Shown here piece after piece: positions 47,001-57,214 of a DNA stretch of 64,000 nt. A program made the translations under genes and the position numbers. The notes beneath the pieces are model-generated. The model was given only the letters and a program-made list of their open reading frames with translations, ran no database searches and was not told where the DNA came from. Every line of letters starts with the position of its first letter. Positions within the stretch are counted from its first letter, which is position 1. The stretch covers positions 61,532 through 125,531 of the forward strand of contig JAHDHL010000012.1 of assembly GCA_020631355.1 (NCBI GenBank), read 5' to 3'. The stretch is from Saprospiraceae bacterium (GTDB lineage Bacteria > Bacteroidota > Bacteroidia > Chitinophagales > Saprospiraceae).

Positions 47001-50000
47001 ATGGGGCAGATAACGATGGATGTGCCAATTATTGTAAGGCAAATCAAGATAGAGGGCAAGTTGAATTATCAACTCAGGCCCTTGTTCTTTTCATATCCAA
47101 CAGTTACCCATAGACGCTATGAAAAGGCAGAGGAGGCATTCAGGAAAGAAATGAAGTATTATTTCCTGAATTTCCAACTGACCCGAAGTACCCTTCCTAC
47201 TTACCTCTGGTATAGGTTCCATCCTAGCGTGGATTTTAAGATTAAGTATTTCGAATTCAATTTGGGCAAGCAATATATCCGTGGTGATTTTGCTTATGCA
47301 CGATTCGAATTAAAGGATAAGCATTTCATCTTCCTTCCTAATTTCAATAATTACATGTTCATCCTAGCCAAGGATGAGGCAGGTAAATACAACTTGGAAA
47401 AGGAATTGCATAAGGTCATCGAGAAACTGCTCCGTACCTATAAGAAAAACATCGGTGGAGGAACCTTGGATGTGGATTATTACACTTCCGACAAGTCAGA
47501 ATTCAAATCCAGTATCAGTTGCACAGTAAAGGTCGATGCCCAGAATTATCCTTTCGAAACTGATTTGTCGAGTATGTTTTTTGCCTCATTCGGAGGCAAT
47601 ACGGATTTTGATGGTGCTACGGAATTATATAAGGTTGGGTATGACCTTAATGAGAAATATCCGACAGGACTACTGTCTGCATGGTATAGGGAGGAATTGA
47701 TCAGTCGCATCTACTCATCCGTATTCTCAGATGAGAATACACCCTTCGTACTCGTAGGTAAGGAAGGCGTAGGTAAGAAAAGCGTATTGCATGAATCCCT
47801 TTATCGTTACATGAAAGAAAATGAGGGAAAAGCTCCTGAATTACATCAGAAGGTATGGTATGTTGACCCTACAAGAGTCATTGCAGGGATGAGTATCGTA
47901 GGGATGTGGCAGAAAAGATTCGAAGCGATTCTGAATTTCATCAAGATAAGGAGAAGCCAGATAAAGAAAATCAAGGATAGGAAAGCAACGGATAAGTTGT
48001 TTTTTGATAATCCGATAGCATTATTGAGGATAGGGAAGTCTTCCCAAAACAGTATGACCCTCAGTGATGTGCTTAAACCCTACTTGGAAAAGCGCCTGAT
48101 ACAGGTCACTTTGTTGGCTACTCCCGAAGAATGGAAAGTGGTTCAGGAAAAGGATAGGCGTTTTGCGGATTTATTCAGGGTAATCAGGGTAGATGAGCCA
48201 GATATGGTTACCGCCGTGAAAATGGTGTTGCAGAAAAGGAAACTACTCGAGGTAGAGTACGGCAACAGAATCTCGGCCCATGCGATATACAAATTATTTG
48301 CGATTCATCGGAACTACTTCAAAAGAAGGGCCTTGCCGGGCGGGGTAATGCGTTTGTTGAATCAGATGGCCGTAAAGTACAAGTTCTCAGCTATTGATGT
48401 TGCTGAGGTGGAACATGAATTTGAGGATTATTCAGGATTGAGGAAGACCATTACGGATGATACACAGACATTCGTGGAGAATGATATCCGAAATGCCATT
48501 TCCGTTAATCTTGTAGGGCAATCCGAAGCCGTTAATGCTCTGTCTGATACTGTACATGGCATTAAGGCAAAACTGGTAGATCCCAATAAACCAAAAGGTT
48601 CTTTTCTATTCATAGGGCCCACGGGGGTTGGTAAGACTCAAGCGGCGAAAGTTTTATCAGAATTCATGTTAGGTGGCGGGGATAAGCTCATGCGTTTTGA
48701 TATGAATGAGTTCATTGATGCAGGAGCAATCACGAGGCTCATAGGAGACGCCTATAACCCGGAGGGCCAACTCACAGGTAAGGTCAGGTATAATCCATTT
48801 GGGATTGTCCTTTTGGATGAGATAGAAAAAGCACATCCAAAGGTACATGACTTACTCCTACAGGTATTGGATGATGGCCGTTTGACGGATAGTTTGGGAA
48901 GAACGGTGGACTTTTCGAATACACTCATCATCATGACCTCCAATATCGGAGCAGACCAAGTATCCTCCAGAGTTGGTTTTGGGCATATTCAGTCAGAAGT
49001 CGATGCAGTATACCGAAAGGCTGTTGAGAATCATTTCAGACCTGAATTCGTCAATCGGATTGATAAGATTATCATCTTCCAACCGCTACAACAAAAGAAT
49101 ATCCTAGGCATTGCCAGGTTACAAATCAATGAACTTCTGAAAAGGGACGGATTCGTTAGAAGAACGACCATCCTGAATATATCAGAGGAGGCCTTGAAAT
49201 GGGTTTCCAATAGGGGATTTGATGAGAAGATGGGAGGGCGTGCGCTCAAGCGACAAATAGAAAAGGATCTTACAGCACTATCTGCAGAACAACTATTGGA
49301 TTCGGATAGTGATACCCCTGTTATTCTGGATATCCTTTTGGATGCCAATAAGTTGGTTCCCAGAATCACACCGCTTGAGTTCTTGGCACCTTTGGAAGAA
49401 GAATGGTTACCCCAATTACCCAATGAAAAGAAAGGGAAACGATTCTACGGAAACCTACTCAAGACCATCGAGAGGATTGAAAAGGAAATCAAGAAGTACG
49501 AGGATAATAAGTATGAGGACGAGGACGATTCCGTTATCATCATTGGTGGAGAGAATGATGATTTGGATTGGCAATATTATGATTTCAAGGATAGACTCAT
49601 CAATACCAAGGAGAATGTAAGGGAAACCATGTTGGGTTTCAGGGATAATTTCTTCCGTGGCGGACCCGCTATTCCTTTGAGATTGAAAGGAGGTGGATTG
49701 AGTAGTTATATCCAGAAAAGTGTAGGTTCCAACAAGGGATACAGGTTATTGGTCAAGGATAAGTTGTTCCAGGAACAAGCCCTAGAGGAAATCAATGAGT
49801 TCTACCGACTGGCATCAGACCAGTTCGATAGTTTGAATACGGAATTCATTGACAATTACTTGGATGTCGCATTCTTTGCATTACACACAAAAGGTTTTCT
49901 AAAGGGTAGGGCGGATGAGATTGAAATCAGTTATGCATCCTGCATAGATGGCAAGGGAGCCAAGGAATTGGATTTTCTAATGGATTTGCATACCAGCTAT

Positions 50001-50339
50001 TTCAAGGAAGCAGAGATTCAGTTCGAAATCAATCAGAGTGCCCGTACTATCGTTGCGGAATCCCATTCCCTATACGATTTGATGCAGGGTGAACAAGGAA
50101 TCCATTTGTTCTACAGAACACATCAGACACCATTGCCGATAAGGGTGGAGGTAAGAATGTTGGACGAGGATAATAAGTTTACAGAAATGAGGGTCATCAG
50201 ATTGTACGACCTCAAGGCAACATTATCCGATTTGAGATCCGGGTTTTCCAATGATGTCAATATCACTCCTAAGGAGTTCAAATTGTTACTGTTTGCAGGA
50301 CTTCAGAATCATCTGAGAAAATACCTGATGCGGTATTGA
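47001..50339 (+). CDS. ClpC-like double AAA+ protein with unique N- and C-terminal regions
   Basis: 1112 residues from ATG 47001; a TTG 22 codons upstream is in frame but unlikely. Residues 1-235 match no Clp N-domain I know. NBD1 starts near 240 with a P-loop GKEGVGKKS (about 252-260) and lacks a clear Walker B, so it looks degenerate. NBD2 is ClpC/ClpB-like: GPTGVGKT near 539, LLDEIEKAH near 604, MTSNIGAD, and RPEFVNRID. The tripeptide VGF at 658-660 sits where ClpC-type proteins carry their ClpP-binding loop. After NBD2 an extension of about 310 residues is found; see findings for its weak release-factor similarity. No clpP is nearby. A protein-unfolding role is inferred from the AAA+ core. 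Confidence 0.82.
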   Translation: MGQITMDVPIIVRQIKIEGKLNYQLRPLFFSYPTVTHRRYEKAEEAFRKEMKYYFLNFQLTRSTLPTYLWYRFHPSVDFKIKYFEFNLGKQYIRGDFAYARFELKDKHFIFLPNFNNYMFILAKDEAGKYNLEKELHKVIEKLLRTYKKNIGGGTLDVDYYTSDKSEFKSSISCTVKVDAQNYPFETDLSSMFFASFGGNTDFDGATELYKVGYDLNEKYPTGLLSAWYREELISRIYSSVFSDENTPFVLVGKEGVGKKSVLHESLYRYMKENEGKAPELHQKVWYVDPTRVIAGMSIVGMWQKRFEAILNFIKIRRSQIKKIKDRKATDKLFFDNPIALLRIGKSSQNSMTLSDVLKPYLEKRLIQVTLLATPEEWKVVQEKDRRFADLFRVIRVDEPDMVTAVKMVLQKRKLLEVEYGNRISAHAIYKLFAIHRNYFKRRALPGGVMRLLNQMAVKYKFSAIDVAEVEHEFEDYSGLRKTITDDTQTFVENDIRNAISVNLVGQSEAVNALSDTVHGIKAKLVDPNKPKGSFLFIGPTGVGKTQAAKVLSEFMLGGGDKLMRFDMNEFIDAGAITRLIGDAYNPEGQLTGKVRYNPFGIVLLDEIEKAHPKVHDLLLQVLDDGRLTDSLGRTVDFSNTLIIMTSNIGADQVSSRVGFGHIQSEVDAVYRKAVENHFRPEFVNRIDKIIIFQPLQQKNILGIARLQINELLKRDGFVRRTTILNISEEALKWVSNRGFDEKMGGRALKRQIEKDLTALSAEQLLDSDSDTPVILDILLDANKLVPRITPLEFLAPLEEEWLPQLPNEKKGKRFYGNLLKTIERIEKEIKKYEDNKYEDEDDSVIIIGGENDDLDWQYYDFKDRLINTKENVRETMLGFRDNFFRGGPAIPLRLKGGGLSSYIQKSVGSNKGYRLLVKDKLFQEQALEEINEFYRLASDQFDSLNTEFIDNYLDVAFFALHTKGFLKGRADEIEISYASCIDGKGAKELDFLMDLHTSYFKEAEIQFEINQSARTIVAESHSLYDLMQGEQGIHLFYRTHQTPLPIRVEVRMLDEDNKFTEMRVIRLYDLKATLSDLRSGFSNDVNITPKEFKLLLFAGLQNHLRKYLMRY

Positions 50340-51107
50340 TTATAATTTTCCTGCAATTCTATATGAAATGATTCCTACCCATTCCTTGATAATAAGGTCC
50401 CAAAGCCAAAGCGTTTTCCCACTGGGTAGAAAAATATGATCCGGTCGATTCAATGGCCTATTCATGAAATCAGTAGGATAGGGGGTGATGTCGATTCCCT
50501 GTTTGATGAATAATCGCTTGGCTCGTGGCATATGAAAAGCAGAAGTGACCAACAGACATTTAGCATTCCCTTGTTGCAGTTCGTTCAATAATTCCTTCGT
50601 GAATTTGGCATTTTCATAAGTATTCCTCGATTTCGACTCCACCAGGATATCAGATGAATCCATATCCATCCTCAAAAGAAAATCCTGTACGACCAACGCC
50701 TCGGAAGCCTTATCTTGCCAAATATCACCGGACCCACCGGTCATCAATATCTTGGCCGCATTTCCTTGTTTGTAGAGTTCCATTGTTGTAAGCAGCCGAT
50801 TTCCCCTTTCATTCATACTGTAAGCTGTTCCATCCTCTTTGTCCAGATTGGAAAACCCGCCAAGAAGAATGACAAAATCATAATCATTATCCAATTGATG
50901 AAAAGGTGTTGCCTGCCCCTCATAAATACTGAGAACCAGATTCAGTATGGCCGGATTCGAAAAGAAAATGATGAGGCTGATACTGCCTAGTGTAGCCCAT
51001 TTTCGCAGTTTCTTCCTTTTGGTAATCAATGACAATAAGGAAAGGAATACAATCCATGTGATGGGCTTAAGGAAAATAAATACAATCTTGGAAAGATAAA
51101 AGAGCAT
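50340..51107 (-). CDS. YdcF family (DUF218) membrane protein
   Basis: 255 residues. Two hydrophobic N-terminal segments (about 5-25 and 35-55), then the DUF218 domain: DFVILLGGFSN, NERGNRLLTTMELYKQG, LMTGGSGD, ESKSRNTYENAKFT and LLVTSAFHMPRA. The family includes SanA, ElyC and YdcF, linked to envelope integrity and polyprenyl-phosphate chemistry; the reaction is unproven. Its stop directly abuts the stop of the convergent ClpC-like gene. Confidence 0.9.
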   Translation of the reverse strand: MLFYLSKIVFIFLKPITWIVFLSLLSLITKRKKLRKWATLGSISLIIFFSNPAILNLVLSIYEGQATPFHQLDNDYDFVILLGGFSNLDKEDGTAYSMNERGNRLLTTMELYKQGNAAKILMTGGSGDIWQDKASEALVVQDFLLRMDMDSSDILVESKSRNTYENAKFTKELLNELQQGNAKCLLVTSAFHMPRAKRLFIKQGIDITPYPTDFMNRPLNRPDHIFLPSGKTLWLWDLIIKEWVGIISYRIAGKL

Positions 51108-51267
51108 GCCAGTATCATGTTAGGGCTTCAAATCGCCAAAAATACGAATTACGTCAAGCAATCATCCTTTAACGTCTTTTTTTATTGTAATGTATGAGCT
51201 ACTCCATTGTGTTTGTTTATATTTACAAAGTAATGGACTAGAGACTGTAACCATCTATAACTAAGGC

Positions 51268-54200
51268 ATGACGCTCACAAGAACTCACAGAACGATACTG
51301 TATCCTATTTTTTTATTTTGCCTGATGTTGCCATCATTGGCAATGTCCCAAGTTAATGTGGATGTGGTCGTAACACAAGTATCCACAACAATCGGCGATT
51401 GTGATGGTACATTTTCAGGGGATAGTGACCCTGCATGGTGGTGGACCGGTGGTGATGTGGATGACCAGTGCGTCGAAACAACCTGTAACGGTTGTACCAT
51501 AGGTACCAGCCAGTCATTATTGGATGAATCCTATGATTGTCCCAATGATATGCCCGGTTCGATAAACATTAATTTTAATGGTTGTGAGAATGATTTCCTT
51601 GGTTGTACACTAGGAGCTTTTCTTGGTGCTTGTGATGGTAATTCTGCCTCTCTAACAACAAACCTTGGACTTCCCACTACGAATGGAACTACCAATTTGG
51701 GCCCTTTCTGTGCCAATTCGACGGGTTGCTCTGGACAGTGGTGTTATTGGCTGACCGTAACGAGGACGGGTTCTTTTATATCAAATGGTAATGATGTCGC
51801 ATGTGATGCCATTAATCTGGGTACACTAGGATTTGGTGGTTCTCTCGGAAATGAGAACAATGCAATTTATAATAACCTTTGTGGAACCGGTGATTCCCAA
51901 CCTGCAGATTGGAATTCCAGTCAAGGGGTTTGGTTCTCTTTCCAAACAGGTAGCCAGGTTGGTACTTCTCTGACTTTCGAGTTCGAACCTAGTGGTGGCC
52001 CTGTACCATTATTCGGTGACTTGGATATCCAGGCTTCAATCTTTGAAGCGAGTCCCAATTGTAATTCTCTTGTGGAAGTTGCAGATGGCGTGGATGTCAT
52101 TGATGTAACCTACGATGAAACCATCGTTTTTGATTGTCCCCAAGCCAATACGACTTACTACATCCTAGTGGATGGTTCAAGTATTGTCCCATTATTCTCG
52201 GATGAGGAGGGATACTTCGGTCTGGGTATCTATGATGATGGAATAGTCCAAGCTGCAGATTTTATTTGTGAAGCTGAATATTTAGGTACACCATCTCCCG
52301 GTAATCCGGTCACTACGAATGCTACATTGCAATCCAATGTATGTGCTACCCAAGCGATTTCCCCATCCGGGAATGACCCGCTTCCAGGTTCGGATTGGTC
52401 TACGGATGCAGACCAGCAACAAGGGGTTTGGTTCCAATTCACTGCACCTGCAAGTGGTTCCGTTCTCATTGACATAGAATCCACAGCTGATATCCTGAAT
52501 ATCTTCGACCCGAATGATATCAACGTACAGGTTGCATTGTATGAAACATCGAATAATACCTGCTCAGGTAACTTACAACTCATTGATGAACAACAATCTG
52601 ATTTGACACCCTGTGGTTTCATCAGTATACCCGTTAATGATTTCTTCGATGAGGATTTCAAGGTGAGGTGTCTTACGCCGGGGCAGGATTATTGGATATT
52701 TGTCGATGGTGACGATAGTGCCTCATTACCCAATACCAATCCTTTCGGAATTGATGGGGTAGCTGGTTATTTCAGTATCACCGTTTCCGATTTACAGCAA
52801 CCGGCAGCACCCAATGACGATATTTGTGACGCAATTTTCCTTGGTGCCCCACAACCCAATGGCGGCCCGATTGTATTGAATAATCAATCCAATCATTGTG
52901 CTACACCATTCTTCGAAGTGAATAATTTCGGTTGGACGAATGAGCAGGGTGTCTGGTATTCCTTTATTGCTCCATCTTCTGGTGCGGTAGAGATTTGGGC
53001 AGAAAACCAATTCCTTTATACTTGTGTACCTGCAGTTGTTCCCATTCCTGTTTATGAGGATGGAATTCAGATTGAGTTGGCGGTATTCCATGCACCTAAT
53101 GGAATCACTTGTTCCGGAACTCCGGCAACCAACCAGAATGATGAGGTATTGGATTTGATCCTTGCGGAAAATGAGGAAATCAATGACCTGATTGATGGTG
53201 GAATCGGACCATTGGATGTAGTGAATGATGAATATATTTTTGTTGAATGTCTGATTCCTGGTGAAACCTATTACATCCTAGTGGATGGTTTCCCAAGTTT
53301 GTTGGGTACCGTCAATACGGATTTACAAGAGGGAGTATTCGATATTACGATAGAAGCCGTTGACCAAACAGCACCTACTGGCAACAACTTGCCTTGTGAT
53401 GCCATAGCACTTGGAGACCCTACCAGTGGTAGTGTAGGTGGAAGTACAACATACAACAATTATTGTGCTGATGCCGATGGCGAACCCGATGTGATTGGTT
53501 TCGATACGGAGCAAACTGTTTGGTTTACATTCGAAGCACCAAGTACGGGTAGTGTCAATGTGGATGTCAATGAGAATGGTGATGATATCAATCTTCAGGT
53601 AGCCGTCTTTGCAGCTCAAACGGATTGTTCGGGTAATATGATAGAAATTGCTTCCAATGACGATTTCTTTACCTGGGATGTGGAAATAGATGAGGTACAT
53701 TGTCTGAATCCGGGAGAGACATATTATGTTATGGTTGATGGGGAACACGATCCGACCGCATTGTTGGGTTGGCAAGAGGGAGAATTCACCATTGAAATCT
53801 CTGAAATCCCAACCTTGCCCAACTTATCACTTAATAATTTCATTTGTGATGCTACTGCGATAGGAGACCCATTTTCACCCGGATTAGGTACGACACTTAC
53901 ATTAGCCAATGAAAATAATCTTTGTGCGAATAATCTGAATGATCCGATTCCTGCTGCTTTCGATCCTGATTATACCGTTTGGTATACGATAACGACTCCG
54001 AATACTCCCGGAACATATGCGGTTGATATCTTTGCAGAATCTGATTTTTGGTCCATCCTTGACCCATTCAACTTTAGTTTCGATGCCATTGATTTACAAT
54101 TGGCCTTGTACGAATCAAGTGATGGTACGTGTAATGGTTCTCTGACTGAATTAGGAAGTTCGTATACTGCTGTCATTGATTACCCTTTGAGTTTGGGATT

Positions 54201-57168
54201 CGATCAGGATTTGACCGTGGAGTGCCTTGAACCCAATACCACTTATTATTTGATGGTGGATGGTGCAGTTACCTTTGCAGGTGATATCGGTACCGGTCAG
54301 GGTAATTTTGATATTTCCGTTACTTCAATTGCTACTAACCCTGCAGCACCTAATAATGATATCTGTGAATTCACGGATTTGGGAACCGTTCCTGTCAATG
54401 GCTCCATTCCTCCGAATACAAATTATTATAATTTCTGTGCAGATACAGAAATGGGTGAGCCGGATCCATTCGGCCTCGACCAAACCGTCTGGTTTACTTT
54501 CAATGCTCCTAATACACCCGGAGCCAATGCTTCATCGAGCGTTACCATTAGTTTGGAAAGTGATCCGAATAATCTTGGAGATGAAATCAATCTGCAAGTA
54601 GCAGTTTATGAATCGGATGGTGGTTGTACAGGAAACCTGACATTATTGGACTACGAATTCGACGGTATTCTTTACGGTGAGGATTTGTCTCTGACCTGTC
54701 TTGATCCCGGCGGACAATATTTCATGCAAATTGATGGAGCAGACAATCTGATAGGAGGTATAGAAGGGTACTTTACCATAGAAATAACAGATGACGGAGG
54801 TGGACAATTCCCTACCAATGATGACATATGTGCTACTGCCTATCCATTAGGTACGGTACCGAATGGCGGTTCAATCAATCCCGGAACAACCTTCTCCAAT
54901 GTTTGTGCAACCATACAAGCAGGAGAGCCAGATCCAGGATTCGGATTGGGCACAGATGATATAGACCAAACTGTTTGGTTTACATTTTCTCCATCCAATT
55001 CCGGAAATGTATTGATAGATGCAGAGAGCCAAGGTTCGGATAATGTGGATTTACAATTGGCTGTCTACTATTCAGCTGATGGTTCTTGTGATCCGACACA
55101 AATGGTTCCCATTAACCATGAATGGGATGGTGCAGGGTTGCTTTGGGATGAGAGTCTACTGATTACTTGCCTAGACCCGAATGTTACCTATTACCTTCAG
55201 GTAGATGGTTCAAGTATCACAGAGGATTTACAATCCGGAAACTTCACACTGGAATTGACTGATGATGGTGGTTCTACTACCGTTCCCTATAATAATGATA
55301 TCTGTGATGCATACGATTTTGGTGATGTAGGAGCAGTAGAAGGGCTAACGAATGAGACGAATGTTTGTGCTGATGTTGAACCGGGAGAGCCGGGCGTATT
55401 CCTCTTTGCCCAACATACGGTTTGGTATCAGTTCACAGCACCAGCCTCGGGTAGGATAGAGATTGAAATTGATCCTATCAGTATATTAGACCTATTTCCT
55501 GAAGTTCATTTGTATAGCTCATCCTCAGGGGATTGTACAGGAACACTCACTGAAATCGAAAGCGATATCGTACCAGATATAAGTGGCAATGCATTCATCG
55601 CTACACCATGTTTGGTTCCCGGGCAGACCTATTTTATTCAAGTTGACGGTCAAGTTATTGCGCCTCAGGGAGATTTCAATATTACCCTGACCAATCCTGA
55701 ACCGAACTATGGTTCTGGATTAGCAGGTGACCCAGAGCCGTCCAATAATGAATGTATTGATGCGATTCCGATTACTGTACAGGATGAATCTTGCTTCATA
55801 GGCGATGGTATTTTCCAAACGGAAAATTATGGTGAACCAACCATTTCTCTCAATGATGCTTATGTACAAGGTTGTAATGCCAATGGTAACTGTGGTGATA
55901 CATGGTACTGCTTTACAATGCCGAACTCCGGTGCTGCCTTGGTTGAGGGTAATGATGACAATAGTAATCTGTTCACTTCATCCAATGATTTGACCATCAT
56001 AGCATATGAGGGTGACTGTAATGGTTTGAATCCAATAGAATGTGCTTCGGGTGATGAAATGACCTTCGAGGTAGGTGCAGCACCCGGAACCAAGATATAC
56101 TTACAGGTATTTGATGGTGGCTTGGATTTTCCTAATGAGAACTTCCAATTGTGTGTATCCGAGCAATGTGGAGCGGATAATTGCCTCAATGCTATCGTTA
56201 TGGAGAATCAGGTTGCTTACTGTTTCAATACAGCTTCAGCAACGGGTGAGGATTTGAGTATCGAACCGGGATATGGTGAGTGTGGTACCGGATCGGGCGG
56301 AGATGCCAATCCGGAGCATTCCGTTTATTTCACCTTTACATCAGATTGTAACGGAGGCTCGATTACACTTGATATTTTCAATGTGACCTATGATGAGAAT
56401 GATCCGAATTATCAGCCTTGTTCTGGTGGATTATTCAATTTCCCTACGGATGGTTTCACGGTGACAATCTTTGCAGATGATACTCCATGTGATAATAACT
56501 TCGATGATGTAGTTTGGTGTAATGTTGTGGATGGTTGTTCCGAGGCCATTGGTTATGATAGTTATTCGCAAACATTTGACGACCTGATTGCCAATACCAA
56601 TTATATCATTATGATTGATGGTGGTATATATAATCTTTTCAATGGAGAATTAGGCGGTAATGTCGAGGGTGAGATTATGATTACAACCTTAACCAATCCC
56701 GATATTGATACCATGATTGTAGTGGATTCCATTGATTGTTTCGGCGAGACGGGAACATTGACCGCAGAGGTATCAGGTGGCTTATATCCATACTCTTATA
56801 ATTGGGATAATGTCAGTACGGATTCCATTTATACGAATGTAGGTCCTGGATGGCACTATGTTACGGTATCAGCCGATAACGGTTGTGAGGAAGTAGATTC
56901 CATATTCTTGCCAGAACCACCTGAACTATTGGCAGATGCAACATTCGACCCCTCAACAATATGTGCTGGGAATAATAATCAGGCATCAACATCGGTCAAT
57001 GGCGGTTCACCCAACTATTCATATGTTTGGTCCAATGGTGAGACAACAGCCAATGCAACCATGTTGGCACCAGGGAATACATATACAGTCACCATAACAG
57101 ATGATAACGGATGTACGACAACGGATGAAGTAACACTTCCTCCGGTAAGTATCAATTTTATCAGATAA
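51268..57168 (+). CDS. Giant repetitive surface protein with SprB repeats
   Basis: 1966 residues, signal peptide ending LAMSQ. After a Cys-rich start (about 30-165) there are about ten repeats of about 150-180 residues, each beginning with ND.IC.A..LG and containing VWF.F.AP..G.V.I..E, LQ.A.Y and CL.PG..YY..VDG blocks; they are beta-rich like pre-peptidase or PKD-type domains. Two SprB repeats close the chain (about 1830-1960, with GGLYPYSYNWDN and GGSPNYSYVWSNGETT). It ends abruptly in PPVSINFIR with no T9SS sorting domain, which such proteins normally have. It is probably exported and surface-located and may be truncated. The sequence is rich in Asp, Asn and Gly and poor in Lys. Confidence 0.8.
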   Translation: MTLTRTHRTILYPIFLFCLMLPSLAMSQVNVDVVVTQVSTTIGDCDGTFSGDSDPAWWWTGGDVDDQCVETTCNGCTIGTSQSLLDESYDCPNDMPGSININFNGCENDFLGCTLGAFLGACDGNSASLTTNLGLPTTNGTTNLGPFCANSTGCSGQWCYWLTVTRTGSFISNGNDVACDAINLGTLGFGGSLGNENNAIYNNLCGTGDSQPADWNSSQGVWFSFQTGSQVGTSLTFEFEPSGGPVPLFGDLDIQASIFEASPNCNSLVEVADGVDVIDVTYDETIVFDCPQANTTYYILVDGSSIVPLFSDEEGYFGLGIYDDGIVQAADFICEAEYLGTPSPGNPVTTNATLQSNVCATQAISPSGNDPLPGSDWSTDADQQQGVWFQFTAPASGSVLIDIESTADILNIFDPNDINVQVALYETSNNTCSGNLQLIDEQQSDLTPCGFISIPVNDFFDEDFKVRCLTPGQDYWIFVDGDDSASLPNTNPFGIDGVAGYFSITVSDLQQPAAPNDDICDAIFLGAPQPNGGPIVLNNQSNHCATPFFEVNNFGWTNEQGVWYSFIAPSSGAVEIWAENQFLYTCVPAVVPIPVYEDGIQIELAVFHAPNGITCSGTPATNQNDEVLDLILAENEEINDLIDGGIGPLDVVNDEYIFVECLIPGETYYILVDGFPSLLGTVNTDLQEGVFDITIEAVDQTAPTGNNLPCDAIALGDPTSGSVGGSTTYNNYCADADGEPDVIGFDTEQTVWFTFEAPSTGSVNVDVNENGDDINLQVAVFAAQTDCSGNMIEIASNDDFFTWDVEIDEVHCLNPGETYYVMVDGEHDPTALLGWQEGEFTIEISEIPTLPNLSLNNFICDATAIGDPFSPGLGTTLTLANENNLCANNLNDPIPAAFDPDYTVWYTITTPNTPGTYAVDIFAESDFWSILDPFNFSFDAIDLQLALYESSDGTCNGSLTELGSSYTAVIDYPLSLGFDQDLTVECLEPNTTYYLMVDGAVTFAGDIGTGQGNFDISVTSIATNPAAPNNDICEFTDLGTVPVNGSIPPNTNYYNFCADTEMGEPDPFGLDQTVWFTFNAPNTPGANASSSVTISLESDPNNLGDEINLQVAVYESDGGCTGNLTLLDYEFDGILYGEDLSLTCLDPGGQYFMQIDGADNLIGGIEGYFTIEITDDGGGQFPTNDDICATAYPLGTVPNGGSINPGTTFSNVCATIQAGEPDPGFGLGTDDIDQTVWFTFSPSNSGNVLIDAESQGSDNVDLQLAVYYSADGSCDPTQMVPINHEWDGAGLLWDESLLITCLDPNVTYYLQVDGSSITEDLQSGNFTLELTDDGGSTTVPYNNDICDAYDFGDVGAVEGLTNETNVCADVEPGEPGVFLFAQHTVWYQFTAPASGRIEIEIDPISILDLFPEVHLYSSSSGDCTGTLTEIESDIVPDISGNAFIATPCLVPGQTYFIQVDGQVIAPQGDFNITLTNPEPNYGSGLAGDPEPSNNECIDAIPITVQDESCFIGDGIFQTENYGEPTISLNDAYVQGCNANGNCGDTWYCFTMPNSGAALVEGNDDNSNLFTSSNDLTIIAYEGDCNGLNPIECASGDEMTFEVGAAPGTKIYLQVFDGGLDFPNENFQLCVSEQCGADNCLNAIVMENQVAYCFNTASATGEDLSIEPGYGECGTGSGGDANPEHSVYFTFTSDCNGGSITLDIFNVTYDENDPNYQPCSGGLFNFPTDGFTVTIFADDTPCDNNFDDVVWCNVVDGCSEAIGYDSYSQTFDDLIANTNYIIMIDGGIYNLFNGELGGNVEGEIMITTLTNPDIDTMIVVDSIDCFGETGTLTAEVSGGLYPYSYNWDNVSTDSIYTNVGPGWHYVTVSADNGCEEVDSIFLPEPPELLADATFDPSTICAGNNNQASTSVNGGSPNYSYVWSNGETTANATMLAPGNTYTVTITDDNGCTTTDEVTLPPVSINFIR

Positions 57169-57214
57169 GACTAGAGTCGGAACACCTTTAACAGGTATTT
57201 TGGTTTGCCGGTTC

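Noticed and set aside
47001..50339. ClpV of a type VI secretion system
   Set aside because: No other T6SS gene is present and the N-terminal domain is not ClpV-like.
51268..57168. Repeats of the giant surface protein as a mobile or phase-variable DNA array
   Set aside because: The repeats are diverged at DNA level and show no inversion sites or recombinase gene nearby.
57169..57214. A frameshift hiding the missing T9SS domain of the giant surface protein
   Set aside because: The other two forward frames close within a short distance and show no sorting-domain motif, so a single frameshift does not explain the missing end.
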